From Massospora cicadina (Eukaryota; Entomophthoromycota; Entomophthoromycetes; Entomophthorales; Entomophthoraceae): a stretch of 64,000 nt of DNA. The translations under genes were made by a program, and so were the position numbers. This document shows positions 22,560 through 33,340 of this stretch, in pieces; within the stretch, counting starts at the first letter, position 1, and each line of letters opens with the position of its first letter. Under the pieces are notes generated by a model. That model saw nothing but the letters and a program-made list of their open reading frames with translations, searched no databases and was not told the origin of the DNA. The stretch is taken from positions 1 to 64,000 of the forward strand of contig JAKSZP010010631.1 in NCBI GenBank assembly GCA_022478985.1, in the 5' to 3' direction.

Positions 22560-25395
22560 GAGCAGCTTTAATGGCATCCTTGAGTGACCATTGGAATTCC
22601 TATAAAACGCTTCTGTGCGATGGAATTTTCTAAAATCAATCTTTGTAGCCTTAGAGCCACTAAACTAACTAATCATCTTGCTATTTTATTTGCTACAACT
22701 ATTTTAGTGCGGAGAGATCAGTGATGATGGTAAACTAGGCGCCCTAGAGGCAAAGCCAGAAATGCTTTATTGCTAATAAAAACAGCCCTGCACTCACACT
22801 CAGTAGTGCTATAGTTACATTTATACTTGCTCAGGAATTTTTCTGTAATAAGCTAAAGGGTGGTTGATTTGGTTTTCACTGTACTGGATAAGATGGCGCC
22901 TACAGCGATATCAAAGTCATCCATGAAGAAGTAAAGACCAATTATACGTTATTTGATCTAAATAGGCTTAGCACAAAAGAGAGGTCCACAATGCATTTAA
23001 TGCATTATCATGATCAGCCTGCCACTCAAAGGGCACATTATTGTAAAAGAGCAAACAAAGGGTTCAGCCAAACCTGCAAACTAGGAATGAACTGAAATTA
23101 GTAGCTCAACATGCCTTGAATACTTATTATCCCTCAGGCTCTGGTTGTGTGACATATTATTAATGGCGTCAACTGTGTCAGGGGATGGGCTGGATACCAT
23201 CTTTCGAGACCTTGTGTCCAAAGAATTCCATCTCCAATTAAATGGACCTTTAAATTGTTTGAGCTTTATCTAAGCCTTTTGAATATTATTTAGACTTCCA
23301 GAAGGTGTTTCACAAGACCATTGAAGGTCTGTGAGAAGACAATAATATCACCAAGGTACACAAGGATGCAGGATACTGTAAGGTCTCCTAGGATCTCATC
23401 CATGGCGCATTGAAAGGTATCAGCGATTTAAAAAGGCCCTGAGGCATTCTTATTGGACCAATTAACCCTTCATTGGCTATAAAGTGCACGCTTGGCTCAA
23501 TCTTTGGGGTGAACTCTACTTGTTAAAATTTTCTAGAGAGATCAATAGTAGAAAAGTATTACAATCTGTCAAGCAATTGGTGAGAAGTGTCAATCTGAGG
23601 AAAAAGATAGTTGTTCTTCTTGGTGATATAATTGAGCCACTGATAACTCATCACTACATGATGGCTGCCATCCTTCCTACAACCAACAACAGTAGGGAGG
23701 CTTATGGACGGCGCAAAGGCACCAATTTTCTGGCTTTAAGTAGTTGCGTGAGCTAGACAGCAAACTGAGCATCTTTGAATTTGTTTTTTGGTACGGGATA
23801 TGACCTAATTGGAGGTGCGTCCCCAGTTTATACATCATGGATAACACTATTCATTTATTCTGACATCATAGGCAGAGGTTGAGAAGAGGTTGGACTATTC
23901 CTATAATAATTTCTGAACCAAACTTCTCTGCTCAGAAGTAAGATCTTACCTGATACAGACGTCAACTAGAGCCAAAGATGAAGGAGATTTTAACCCAAAA
24001 TCTCATAAACTCACAAAGCTACAGATGACATCGGGACGTCTATAGGTAGGAGGGTTACATAAGCAGTTGGGTTGTTAGGACCCACTACCATAGGGTTGTC
24101 ATTAAGTTAGCTAGTACTACTGAAATGTTTCAGAATACGCAGGATCTAAGATTCCAAGAAAGGTTAAGACCTCCTTAACAATGGGTTATCCAGGCCTTAT
24201 ATCTCCAGCAGTTATCAAGAGGAAATATTGACATGTGCCTGGGTGCACATGATAACCTGTGGTTTGGTAGTTTATTGGTTGTTAAACGCATGTAAACCAG
24301 CATGCCTTCTTGGTCATTGACCGCAGGAAGTGGTACTTGTCTGCAAGAGCCCCTTATGTGATAATTGATTCAATCAATTTGGCTTCATTCTTTAATAGGC
24401 AGGCTTTAGCTTTGACCTCCGTTTTGGCGGCACACGAGATTTCTAAAAACTAGGACACAGTGTACAGTAGAGATAGAAATTCCTCACCATATTGCACTAT
24501 AGTGGAATAGTCTCAAAGAAACTGATTCCCAAGAAGAAGGTCATAGCTCAGGTTAACTGATGCAACAGTAGGTTAATTCACAGAAAGTTTCCAAAGTAAA
24601 CGGAAAAGGAAGAATAGGTCCTGATGGATCTATCACACAGGGGCCAGTCATGCCATATTATTTTTAATGCAGCAAGTTCAGAGCAATTTCAATGAACTTC
24701 ATTCGTTTGGATAGAATGACATTCACGGGGGTACTACTGTAAAATGGCGTGGACCAAAATTTTATAAACTTGAACAGCGCTGTGAGTAACCAAGCATCTG
24801 AACTGGGATTTTAGTATGAGAAACATGGGAGAGTCATCAGAAGAAGAGTAAGCAGTATCAATTTCTTTATCAATGGTTTCAAGACTTCATCTTTTGGTAA
24901 AACTCCAGGATCATTAGAATCCATCTATTGTTCTTAAGGCAAAACAGGCATATTAGCAAACTGTACCTTAACTTTCATGATGAAAGCCCGTTTCCTGCCT
25001 CTTTGCAAGACTTTTCCAACAATTTTTGGCACTGTGAGGGAACCCATTACAGTAGGTCATCGAGCTCTAGGATCTTTTGATTTTTGCTACCATGTACCTG
25101 AGGGCGGCAGGAAGGACCGGATGTGTTAGACTTTTTATTCATTTTATATGCAGGTATTTCATTATGCACTCCCTTGATTTCTTAAATGCAAGTGAAACCA
25201 TTATTTTGGCCGATCATATGATTTTCCCATAAATATGATCCCATATTTGGAGATGACCTCAAAGTTGGCGCCATTCACAGTGTTGTAATTGGTGATTAAC
25301 AATGGTGTGCTTGGGCGTAGAATCAGCTGGCCAAATCCGCAGGGCCTTCTCCTTTGTCCAGAAGAATACTCATTAAAGCCTGCTTTTAAATGGCT
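22560..25395 (-). pseudogene. Gypsy-3 pol remnant (RNase H, RT, protease)
   Basis: Read on the minus strand. YDLLLGNQFL near 24500 is the protease-distal block. The RT domain has LYLFPQIDTLL-like remnants near 23600, and the YXDD box reads YLGDIIVFS at about 23350, its first Asp replaced by Gly. RNase H: FMDDFDIAVGAILSS at about 22900 and NYSTTECECRAVF near 22790, matching the Gypsy RNase H signature (D-x-S...GA.L and YS..E.E..A). Frequent stops and frameshifts. No integrase follows. Confidence 0.78.
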
Positions 25396-25412
25396 AAGAT
25401 TTGTCTGCCTCT
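25396..25412. repeat. Target-site duplication, left of LINE E
   Basis: AAGATTTGTCTGCCTCT. It matches the right copy at 28118-28134 at 15 of 17 positions. Confidence 0.85.
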
Positions 25413-27975
25413 AAATGGCCGGAAATATCCGCACGCCTAAACACCCTCATCTTTGAGCACCAACACAGAAATAAAGTATCATATAAAGGTAAGTTCTTAA
25501 AGGAAGGCGAAACATGTTCAACAATTTTCTTCCACCAATTTCACTCCCATGGCAACCAGCCCGCACGCACACAGGTCCATAAGACCAATGGCACCGTGGC
25601 AACTGACCCTGAGGAGGTCAAGACGGAAGTACACGGATATTACACCAAATTATACCACTATACACTGACAGACCCTCAAAAAAACAAAGAATTTATAAAT
25701 ATTGCCAGAATATAAAGCACACCGCCAGACTACAATATACTAAATTTAATAATGTGGGAGGAGCTTTGGAAAACAATTCGCGGTGCACCACGTAGGAAAT
25801 GCCCAAGGCCTGATGGGATACCCTACAAATTTTGCAAAAAAAATATTTTCAGCAAATTACACCCCTCCTATCAGCGTCTATAAACCAGTGCTTGCTGGAA
25901 ACACGTCTCCTACCTGGTGGCCATAAATCATATGTCATAACCCTGTATAAGAAGGGTGATAAACTGGACCTGGCCAACTGGCGTCCAATCGCACTTTCTA
26001 ATACTGATACAAAAATTTCAACAATGATTTTAGCAGTCAGATTAGGCGCAACAGCCTCTAACGTTCTGTCACCCAACCAGTTTGGGTTTATACCAGGGCG
26101 CTCAATCTAGAAAAACATACACCATGTTGCAAACATATGTCAGTCCAAAGCAACTATAGCCCTAGTCTTCTTAGACCAGGAAAAGGCATATGACCGCGTT
26201 AGTGGCCATACCCAAAGGAATGCCTACACGCTTTCAAACTCCCACCCAGATTCATAAACTGGGTGATGCTCCTTATAGAATCTGTAATCATGGCTGTATG
26301 CGGCCCTGGATTCCTAAATAACAGGATCACACCACACAGAGGGCTCAAACAAGGGGACCCCCTCAGCCCATTGCTGTATAATTTCAGTTTTGATCCACTC
26401 CTCCACATAACTGACTCACGCCTCGTGGGCATAACTGAACAAGGCCAGCCAACAGTCAAGATACTGGCTTTTGCAGATGACTGCATGGCAGGTATAGCTA
26501 ACAACAGTGATGCCCAACAGCTGTAACGCACCCTAGAGGAATACTCCATGGTGAGCAACGCATCGCTCAACAAACGGATAAAGGAAATTATTCTCTTAGG
26601 CAAGTACAATAACAACTGGGCTACAACACCAGAACCTCACACACCCATACGAAGGAAAAACCTACTCATATTACTCTTTTCATTACCTCCCACCACTACT
26701 CCTGTCCGCCACCTTGGGATATGGCTGGAAACAGGGGGATATGCCAATGAGACAATGGAAAGCAACCTACTACAGCGGGTATCCAACCGCGTCACCTACT
26801 CAAGGGAAGATCCCCAGGACTAACGGGGCGAGTAACAGTTGCTAACTCACTCATCCTCCCAATACTATGGTACCCTGCCCACACAATCACCTTCTCACCC
26901 ACCTTTATAATTTCAATCCGCGCGCTCATTCAGGGCTGGCTGTGGCCCAGATCCCATCCTCCCATATGGATGGAAACATTCTTTGGCCCACGCTCAAGCG
27001 AAGGCATGGGACTAATAGATTTTGAGAGCCACGCCAACCGCATCCTGGGTACCTGGATAAAGGAAGTTCTTGCCCCAGACCTCCCGCAACAACACTGGTC
27101 CAGGGCATTGAGGACTAACTTTGCACAGGCGCTCAGACTATCCAACCCACATAGCCCACCCAGACTACTATCATACTTTGCTAAACATCATACTGCAACG
27201 GGCCCGCATGGAACCTCCCCTCACTTCAAACGCATCTTCTGAACCATCCGCCGCATGGGATGGTCTGTAGAGAACACAGGCACTATGCAGGGAAGGGGAC
27301 GACCCAGCCCCCACTTTAAATTAAGAAATTCAGAAAACACCCCTAGAGAGACATGCTTGCTATGACCCCAACCATTGCTAGAATCAAATACCTAGATGTG
27401 TTGGACATCCCCTACAGCTTAACCACAAATAAGGCAGTGTGGAGAATGACGCACCACCCACTCCTACAGCCGAGGGTAAGAGCCAACGGCTGGCGCTGTC
27501 TAAGAACGACCTAAAGGACAGCGGACGCTCAACTCCCTCCACGCAACCTGAGCAGTATATGGAGGGGAGGGCTCCCTACATCATCGCCTAGAAACATGCC
27601 CCAACCAAAGCCATATGACATTAAGTTGCGCGCCTGTTTATGCTCCAAAAAAGCAGAAGTTTCTATATCATAGAGCCTCTCACGATCCAGATTGAGTCGC
27701 CAATCCCATCTGCCCTCCGCTCCCTAATGATACCCATTGAAATGTGGACAATCCGCACCATTGCCTTAGATGCATTCAAGGGCACGGTCACAACCATCCA
27801 TGGGGTTATCAACAGGTTCCACTTCCACTTATTTGAGCACTTCCAAGCCTGGCTCTATGGATATATGAGGCCAAGGCAACAGGCGCTCATAGAATCGTGG
27901 TTCCCACTTTGGTTTCTCCACGCAGACCCCTTCCTTCACACCTGCTCCATCTTGGGGGAAACCCCCTCGGAGTAA
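25413..27975 (+). pseudogene. LINE E ORF2 fragment (RT and C-terminal domain)
   Basis: No endonuclease. RT motifs: LYKKGDKLDLANWRPIALSN at about 25945, NQFGFIPGRSI to 26110, FLDQEKAYDRV near 26170, LKQGDPLSPLLYNFSFDPLL at 26346-26405, and the catalytic FADD intact at 26470-26481. Thumb and connector: VRHLGIWLETGGYANETMES near 26704, and GLIDFESHANRILGTWIKEV near 27009. The C-terminal part ends SIL-GETPSE at 27975. Frameshifts near 26110, 26525, 26820 and 27240 and several stops disable it. It is better preserved than A2. Confidence 0.9.
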
Positions 27976-28117
27976 CGCACCAACCCCCCATACTTGGCAG
28001 TCCCGCTGGCAACAGGGGTAACCTGAGTACCCCTGGGGTGCCCAATTTTATTTATCTTCTTCTTCCGCACATACTTGGTAATGCCCGTCTCCTGGTCGGC
28101 TTGCTCAATTAAATAAA
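25413..28117 (+). mobile_element. LINE copy E, 5'-truncated, with target duplications
   Basis: Starts in the endonuclease-RT linker (homologous to A2 near 7998) and runs to the family tail ATGCCCGTCTCCTGGTCGGC plus CAATTAAATAAA (28080-28117). It is flanked by 17-bp target duplications, so both ends are known. 5' truncation with long duplications is the usual product of incomplete target-primed reverse transcription. It interrupts the minus-strand Gypsy-3 and is closest to A2. Confidence 0.93.
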
Positions 28118-28134
28118 AAGATTTGGCTGCATCT
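28118..28134. repeat. Target-site duplication, right of LINE E
   Basis: AAGATTTGGCTGCATCT, directly after the A-rich tail of LINE E. Two mismatches to the left copy. Confidence 0.85.
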
Positions 28135-30100
28135 GAATTCTGGATCTAGGCGGGATGGACTTTCACCCAGGTGTAAAAATCCTTAAGATGAGGAGTTATT
28201 TTCTCCCAAATAATACTTTTCAGATAGGAGTGTACATACTTCAACATCTTCCAGACTTTCGCCTATTACATGAAACTATCCTAAGCGTATAGAAATGAGC
28301 CGAGTTTTCTGACCAAGGGTAAACTTCTCCATAAAACTAGATTTAAAGTTAGTTACAATAGGAGTGGAAAATTTTTGACACCATGAAATAAGGCTTACTC
28401 ATAAATAGCAGTTCCACATAGTCACGAGGAGATTGTTAATCTAGTTTTTATCCCAAAGCCTCTGGATCCTCATTATTTAACATCCCAGATCTGGTTTAGG
28501 TAGTATATGCAAGCTTTATGATCCACCTTCTCATGTGATGCTTGAATATTGAAGCATGGAGAAGTTTTTGGCTCTCTAGGCTGTTCAAACTGGTTTTAAG
28601 TCCTTGACAGGTTGTGTAAGCTTTACTGTGCGAATATTCAGTGAGTTTGGCGAAGACGCTGAAGTTGTCCAATTCATCTGACAAGGCCTCAATTGGACTC
28701 TAGGGAAGAGAGGGACTCCGTCCACTTGGAGCTTACATTATTGAAAAACCTTACATATTTTCCCTGTAGGGCATCAAGAGTTATTAGGGTTTCTAGAAGT
28801 AGGCGCCATGGGGCCAGAGGGTCCTTGAGGCGCATGGGGATCTACACCCCTACTGACCCCTTAGGGCCTTTGGGATCTTTTGGCCCCTGGGCCCTTCTGG
28901 CCCTTCACTCCTTTAGGTGGTATTGTGAGAGGAGAACTCCTGGTAAAGCTGCTGGAGGGTGTTCTCAAGCTCCTCAACTTTATTAAACAGAGATCTCAAG
29001 CAGTTCAAAAATTTGTGTACACTAACATAGCTAGTCTTAGAGGTAGCCCAAAATTTTGCTATCTAACACTGAGAGTTAGTTATGTGCCTCATTGGTTCAT
29101 TGGCAGTTATCAACAATCTTCACGATCACTTTTAATATAATAGACTTCAAGGAAAACAATGATATTGTAGTTTAGAGCTATTGTAAATGTCAATAATCGG
29201 GAGACTTCATGGTCATGCAACCTGAATACTTTTAGAAGGTGATATATGGTGGGATGGATGAAACTTCTGATATAGTGATTTGTGCTTATAGTCAACTCTC
29301 CTGCTGGCAGTAGAGCCAAAGTTTTTTTCACATTGTGGAGGCTATCAAAGAGTCTTAGTAGTGACTAGAGCATCCTCCACAGAATAGATGCCATCTAGTA
29401 GTTGGTAGATAATTTCATTAAGGTTTTCATACTGAAGTAGATACCAATATAAACTCAACTGAGGGTAAAGTAAATTAGATTGTGGGTTTAAACTCAAAGC
29501 TTTCAGGCTGGACTGGTGGTACTTCATATTGTGTGGTGTCAATCCATCAAGTTATGCTTCTTGGCTGATCAGCAATTTGATTTTCCAAACTGTTACTATT
29601 CTTCATCTTTGTTATAAACTTTTTAACTTGACTATCTTGGAAAACACTGTAGTGAGCATCACTTTATCAGAGTAACAGCTCTTTTGACTGAAGACACAGT
29701 TTGAAATTGGACTTGGGGATTTAAACTAGTAGAGAGGTCAGCAAACTAAAAAGCTGGGGATAAAAGACTAATCTATAAGTTAAAAAGTGTCGATATTGAT
29801 TTAATGTGTGGGGATGTAGCGTTGAGGGGAACATCATGGCCTGATACAGAGGAATTTATATAAACTTTTGGATTGACCGCTTGGTTAGCGCCCTCATTGT
29901 TCAGTTTATCCTCTTGAACACAGAGATGGTATCAAGACTTTCAAGCTCTGGGAAGAGGCGAAGAGATTCCTGAAGGCATCAACTTAATTCTGGTGCACGT
30001 GATGCTTCCTGATAAAAACTCCCATTGATGCCTCCAGAGGCAGTATTTCATGCTGGCTGAGAGTTGAATTTTTTTGAGGCTTGATTAAAGTAAAATGATT
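28135..30100 (-). pseudogene. Gypsy-3 gag-region remnant with G/P-rich tract
   Basis: Minus-strand continuation upstream of the protease. Around 28980-28930 the translation is coiled-coil-like (EELENTLQQLYQEFSSH). It runs into a tract at about 28915-28795 rich in Gly, Pro and Lys with collagen-like G-x-y spacing in one frame (GVKGQKGPGAK) and GPEGPGGQK in another. The rest (28135-28790, 29000-30100) has short ORFs such as 29542-29345 with no recognisable motif. No zinc knuckle was found. Assignment to gag rests on position. Confidence 0.45.
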
Positions 30101-30170
30101 TTTACTTCTTCAATGTCTCAAATCCTAACAGACAGGATTTGATTTGTAATTGATTGACTTGAATACATAC

Positions 30171-30738
30171 TGACAGGATATTGATATGACTAGACGACAA
30201 GCCCTATCTTGTTGTAGCAGAATGGCTGAAATCTGTTGAATTCATTCATTAGTTTAAGAAGAATTGAGCGCGTTGAAATAACTTTAAGGCGTAGTACCTT
30301 TTTATCATTTATATTCGCCAGAGTCTCTAATGACGATGCAAACCCAAACGAGTTCTAGCAAATGAATAATAGCTAAGCCAAAGGATTATTACTAACTAAT
30401 GAGTTTCAGAAAAATGGATGATATTTACACTGAAGGGTCAAAAATTGATCAATACAATGAAAATACTAGAGAAACATGAGGGGAAAGAAGTTCATCGTTG
30501 GTTATATAGAAAGGAAGTGGATAGTAGGAGAAAGAGTGAAAAGCAAGCAGAAACGAATCTGTTTAGTTTCAAAATAAATAAAGTGGTGTGGTTAAAGTTA
30601 TTGCTTTGTATTATTATTACATTTATTTAGTTTATTCCATGGATCCATAATCTCCAGATTTTCAGTCATTTTTGGTTGGCGTAACACTGCGCAAAAACCC
30701 TTACAGCGATTAGTAATCATGTCACCAAATTTATAACA
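30171..30738 (+). repeat. Gypsy-2 5' LTR
   Basis: Begins TGACAGGATATTGATATGAC. It aligns with the 3' LTR throughout: GCAAATGAATAATAGCTAAG, GATAGTAGGAGAAAGAG, AAAGTGGTGTGG and GCAAAAACCCTTA are shared. It ends near TTTATAACA, where the ORF1-only element is inserted. Confidence 0.88.
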
Positions 30739-30739
30739 G
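30727..30739. repeat. Target-site duplication, left of ORF1-only copy 1
   Basis: AAATTTATAACAG, spanning the very end of the Gypsy-2 5' LTR. The right copy AATTTTATAATAG is at 31947-31959, 11 of 13 matching. Confidence 0.65.
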
Positions 30740-31946
30740 TGACAGCCACCATCATACCACACCACCCTACCATAGCCAAACAAATCCCACCCCGCGCTAG
30801 TGTGGCTGCACAGCCTGATCATTTCTTTTGGGCTCAGGTCAATAATGGTAGGCAGATTTGTTCCCTCTGCTTTGGCCTTGACCATGAAAAAAAGTGTGCC
30901 CTCAGGCCAAGTCTGTTGCTGCGGCTTCTGAGCCCCCCTCTGGAGGTTCAGTATGGGGTGCTTTGCTGCCTTCTCCCACCCTCCAATCTCGTTCAGTGGG
31001 CCCACATGGAAAATCAGCCCCCCCCCCAAAACCTCCAGCCTCACTCTCCCACCTAAATCTACGCCAGCCAATCAGAACAATGCTTGGACCACCATTGGCA
31101 CCCAAGCAGCCGCCCATTCGACCAATCCCACCCACCCAAATTTGAATGCCACTATTCCAGTGAACCAAAATCCATGAGATCTATTAGCTGAGACTGACAA
31201 ATAAGGTAACGTCCTCATTAGTAAGCATACAGGTCAACCTCTCTTAATTTGATTATGGTTTAGCAGAATTTTTCCTTTCTGACTTCGATAAAACCCCTAC
31301 CCCTCGCCATTTTGCTCCTCTGCCCAATACAGCCCCCTTCCAAAGTGACCACCAGCTCGCCTTAGCTGCGGTGGCCTCTCCTCAGTGCCCAAAACTATGC
31401 ACTGTGGTGGCCCAGTCAGTGGCTCAGCTCCAGCATGGCCTTCCCACCATCTTCTTCCCCCCGACTTCCCTGAATCTCCCTGCAGTGACATCTCAAAATT
31501 ATTTGATGATGCTGAAGTTGCTGTTATGAATGTCGCAACGCTTGCTTCATTCAACCCCTCAGCTAAAATTACCCACCACAGTATCTCCCTTTTCACCCAA
31601 CTTCCTGAAGCCCGCAAAGAAGCTGAAGTTCTCCTCGCAGCTCTTGGTGAAACACTTTCCCGTCATTATCTTAATGAGGAAGTGTAAAACTCCTACTACG
31701 CTGACCTCCACCCCCACTATGCGGATGCCCCAACACCATGGCTCTCTGCTCTGATCTGGTACAGTAACCAACATCCCTTGATCGAGGTGGGTCTTTCTGA
31801 AAACCAACCCCCCAACCCCTCCTCACCCTCTGCCATGGTGGGTTAGCGTTTTCTGCTTCCCACCTGGTTAGTAGTTTTGTTTTGTCATTTTGAGTGTTGT
31901 GATTCGGTACTGTCCATCCCCTGGTCGGCGTACCTTAAATAAATCT
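30740..31946 (+). mobile_element. ORF1-only LINE derivative, copy 1
   Basis: About 1.2 kb. The translated 5' part matches LINE ORF1 around the zinc knuckle (FWAQVNNGRQICSLCFGLD here, HPFWVTVDSAPPICTHC in LINE A1). A Pro-rich linker and a helical C-terminal segment follow, then directly a 3' UTR ending TGTCCATCCCCTGGTCGGC (31911-31929), TTAAATAAAT. There is no endonuclease or RT sequence. The 5' end is truncated within ORF1. Candidate 13-bp duplications flank it. Copies 2 and 3 share the same unusual structure. Confidence 0.82.
30741..31687 (+). pseudogene. ORF1-like protein of the ORF1-only family, copy 1
   Basis: The zinc knuckle CSLCFGLDHEKKC fits CX2CX4HX4C with all ligands present (about 30861-30899). 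It is preceded by FFWAQVNNGRQI and followed by Pro-rich sequence (PPPQNLQP, with a C11 run near 31018). After a frame change, 31385-31687 is open: a Ser/Pro segment, then VATLASFNPSAKITHHSIS and EARKEAEVLLAALGETLS, predicted helical, stop after NEEV. The corresponding C-terminal region of copy 3 (MAEFYPSKCLTRDKITKLAQ, VAELIEAML) aligns with it, so this is a conserved domain of the family. Probable RNA-binding structural protein. Frameshifts lie between the two halves. Confidence 0.7.
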
Positions 31947-31959
31947 AATTTTATAATAG

Positions 31960-33340
31960 TTTTGCTCACTACAGAAAGCCTATTGATCAACTACAATAAA
32001 TCTTTATAGTAACCAAGTGAATGGTGCAACCAGCTCAAAAAGATAGGGAGCTTCCCCAAAGATTATAGAGTTATCCCCTATTGTGAAAATAAATCTTGTT
32101 GTGAACACACTACTCCAGACTAAAGAGATGCTTTTTAAGAAATGAAAGAATATTATGGATCAGCTTGATAATGCATTTAACCAGATGATTTGGTTTATTG
32201 CTAAGTCAGCCACCTCACCAACTACTTGGATGAAGCTGCAGAGTGTCCTCACGGTGCAGAACTTAAGATACACAGGGTTTGATGGAGGAAGATGTCTGCA
32301 TTGACATACTGAACCTTAAAACCGCAATAGAAAGATATATGAGTTTTCAAGTGTTTAAAACCTTTAATATAGGGGATTTGAGATCATACTAAGGCTAAGT
32401 TGTTAATTATGCCTTGGACATTGGAATAGCTTACCAAGCTGTGTGTTAACTCCCTAAATAACTCTATTATCTACCAGGGGTGAAGGAGACAATGCTGCGA
32501 TAGTTTGTAGGTTCCAAAGATGTCACAATGGAAGGTCAAGTTTTAACTAATGGATTTTAGCGTAACAAGTCTCTGAAAGAGTTCCCTGACCGTATCACTG
32601 CTAAAGCAGATTTGTTAATAGCAGGGACTTTATCTGAAGTTGACATGGTATTGAAATGACTGCTGCAGTGAAGCCACACCATAGTTTTTTTAATGCTATA
32701 GCTCTGGTCTTGAAGGAGGATGTACCCCTGCTTAAAATCATTAACAACCTGCGCTGTCTATCAGTAAAGGTTAATCTACCCAATATGAGATTAAAACATT
32801 CAGGCTATAGTGGGGCATTCTTCTTTGAGTGGGTCATCTTGGCTAACTTTGATTCTGCCCAACAATCCAAGACCTATTTTATCTAAGCATCATATCCTTG
32901 CTAAACTACCATCAGCTATATAACTATTGAGGTGAGCCTTTGCATAAAAACTGCTGTTGAGAGTCTGATGAGATGAGAATTTCTAGATGCGGTCATCTTG
33001 CACATCTTGAGCTTAACTGACATAAAGTCAGGTTCAGTTTGTGCCATTGGACCTGTATATCGAGGGTAAAGGCAGAGCATAGTTGAGATGATACTCTTTA
33101 TGTCAGCTATCTCAACCTCATCTGTCCCTCCTGATTATAATGATTTATATTCTGTTAAAGTTCCCCCTGTTCATTGATATATTTTAATATCAGTACCCAG
33201 CTGAGGAGGTTTAGGTGCTGACTCAGACACATGTAAAAAATTTGGCAGGTAAAAAGGGCATCAAAGTAAAATCAAATCCCTATATCTGCCAGATTTCTAA
33301 CAAATTTCATTGGATGGGCCTAGACCCTCCTTGGATGCTT
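31960..33340 (+). pseudogene. Gypsy-2 gag remnant
   Basis: Lies between the nested element and the protease, where gag is expected. Protein-like fragments with many stops are visible (around 32150-32460 and 32580-32880). No zinc knuckle could be recognised. The first bases, GTTTTGCTCACTACAG, align with the Gypsy-1 primer-binding region, showing that the Gypsy internal region resumes directly after the insertion. Confidence 0.6.

Larger units (their letters stand above)
22500..30170 (-). mobile_element. Gypsy-3 remnant, interrupted by LINE E
   Basis: Minus-strand Ty3/Gypsy remnant. RNase H lies at 22560-22930, RT at 22990-23900, protease-to-RT linker at 24400-25390, and gag-like sequence at 28135-30100. 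LINE E (25413-28117) splits it. Integrase and 3' LTR are not seen, so the element is truncated at its 3' side near 22500, close to SINE2. Its 5' side ends at the Gypsy-2 insertion at 30171. LTRs were not identified. Confidence 0.72.

Noticed and set aside
30598..31071. 157-codon minus-strand ORF
   Set aside because: Antisense to the ORF1-only element copy 1; Gly-rich only because the plus strand is Pro-rich.
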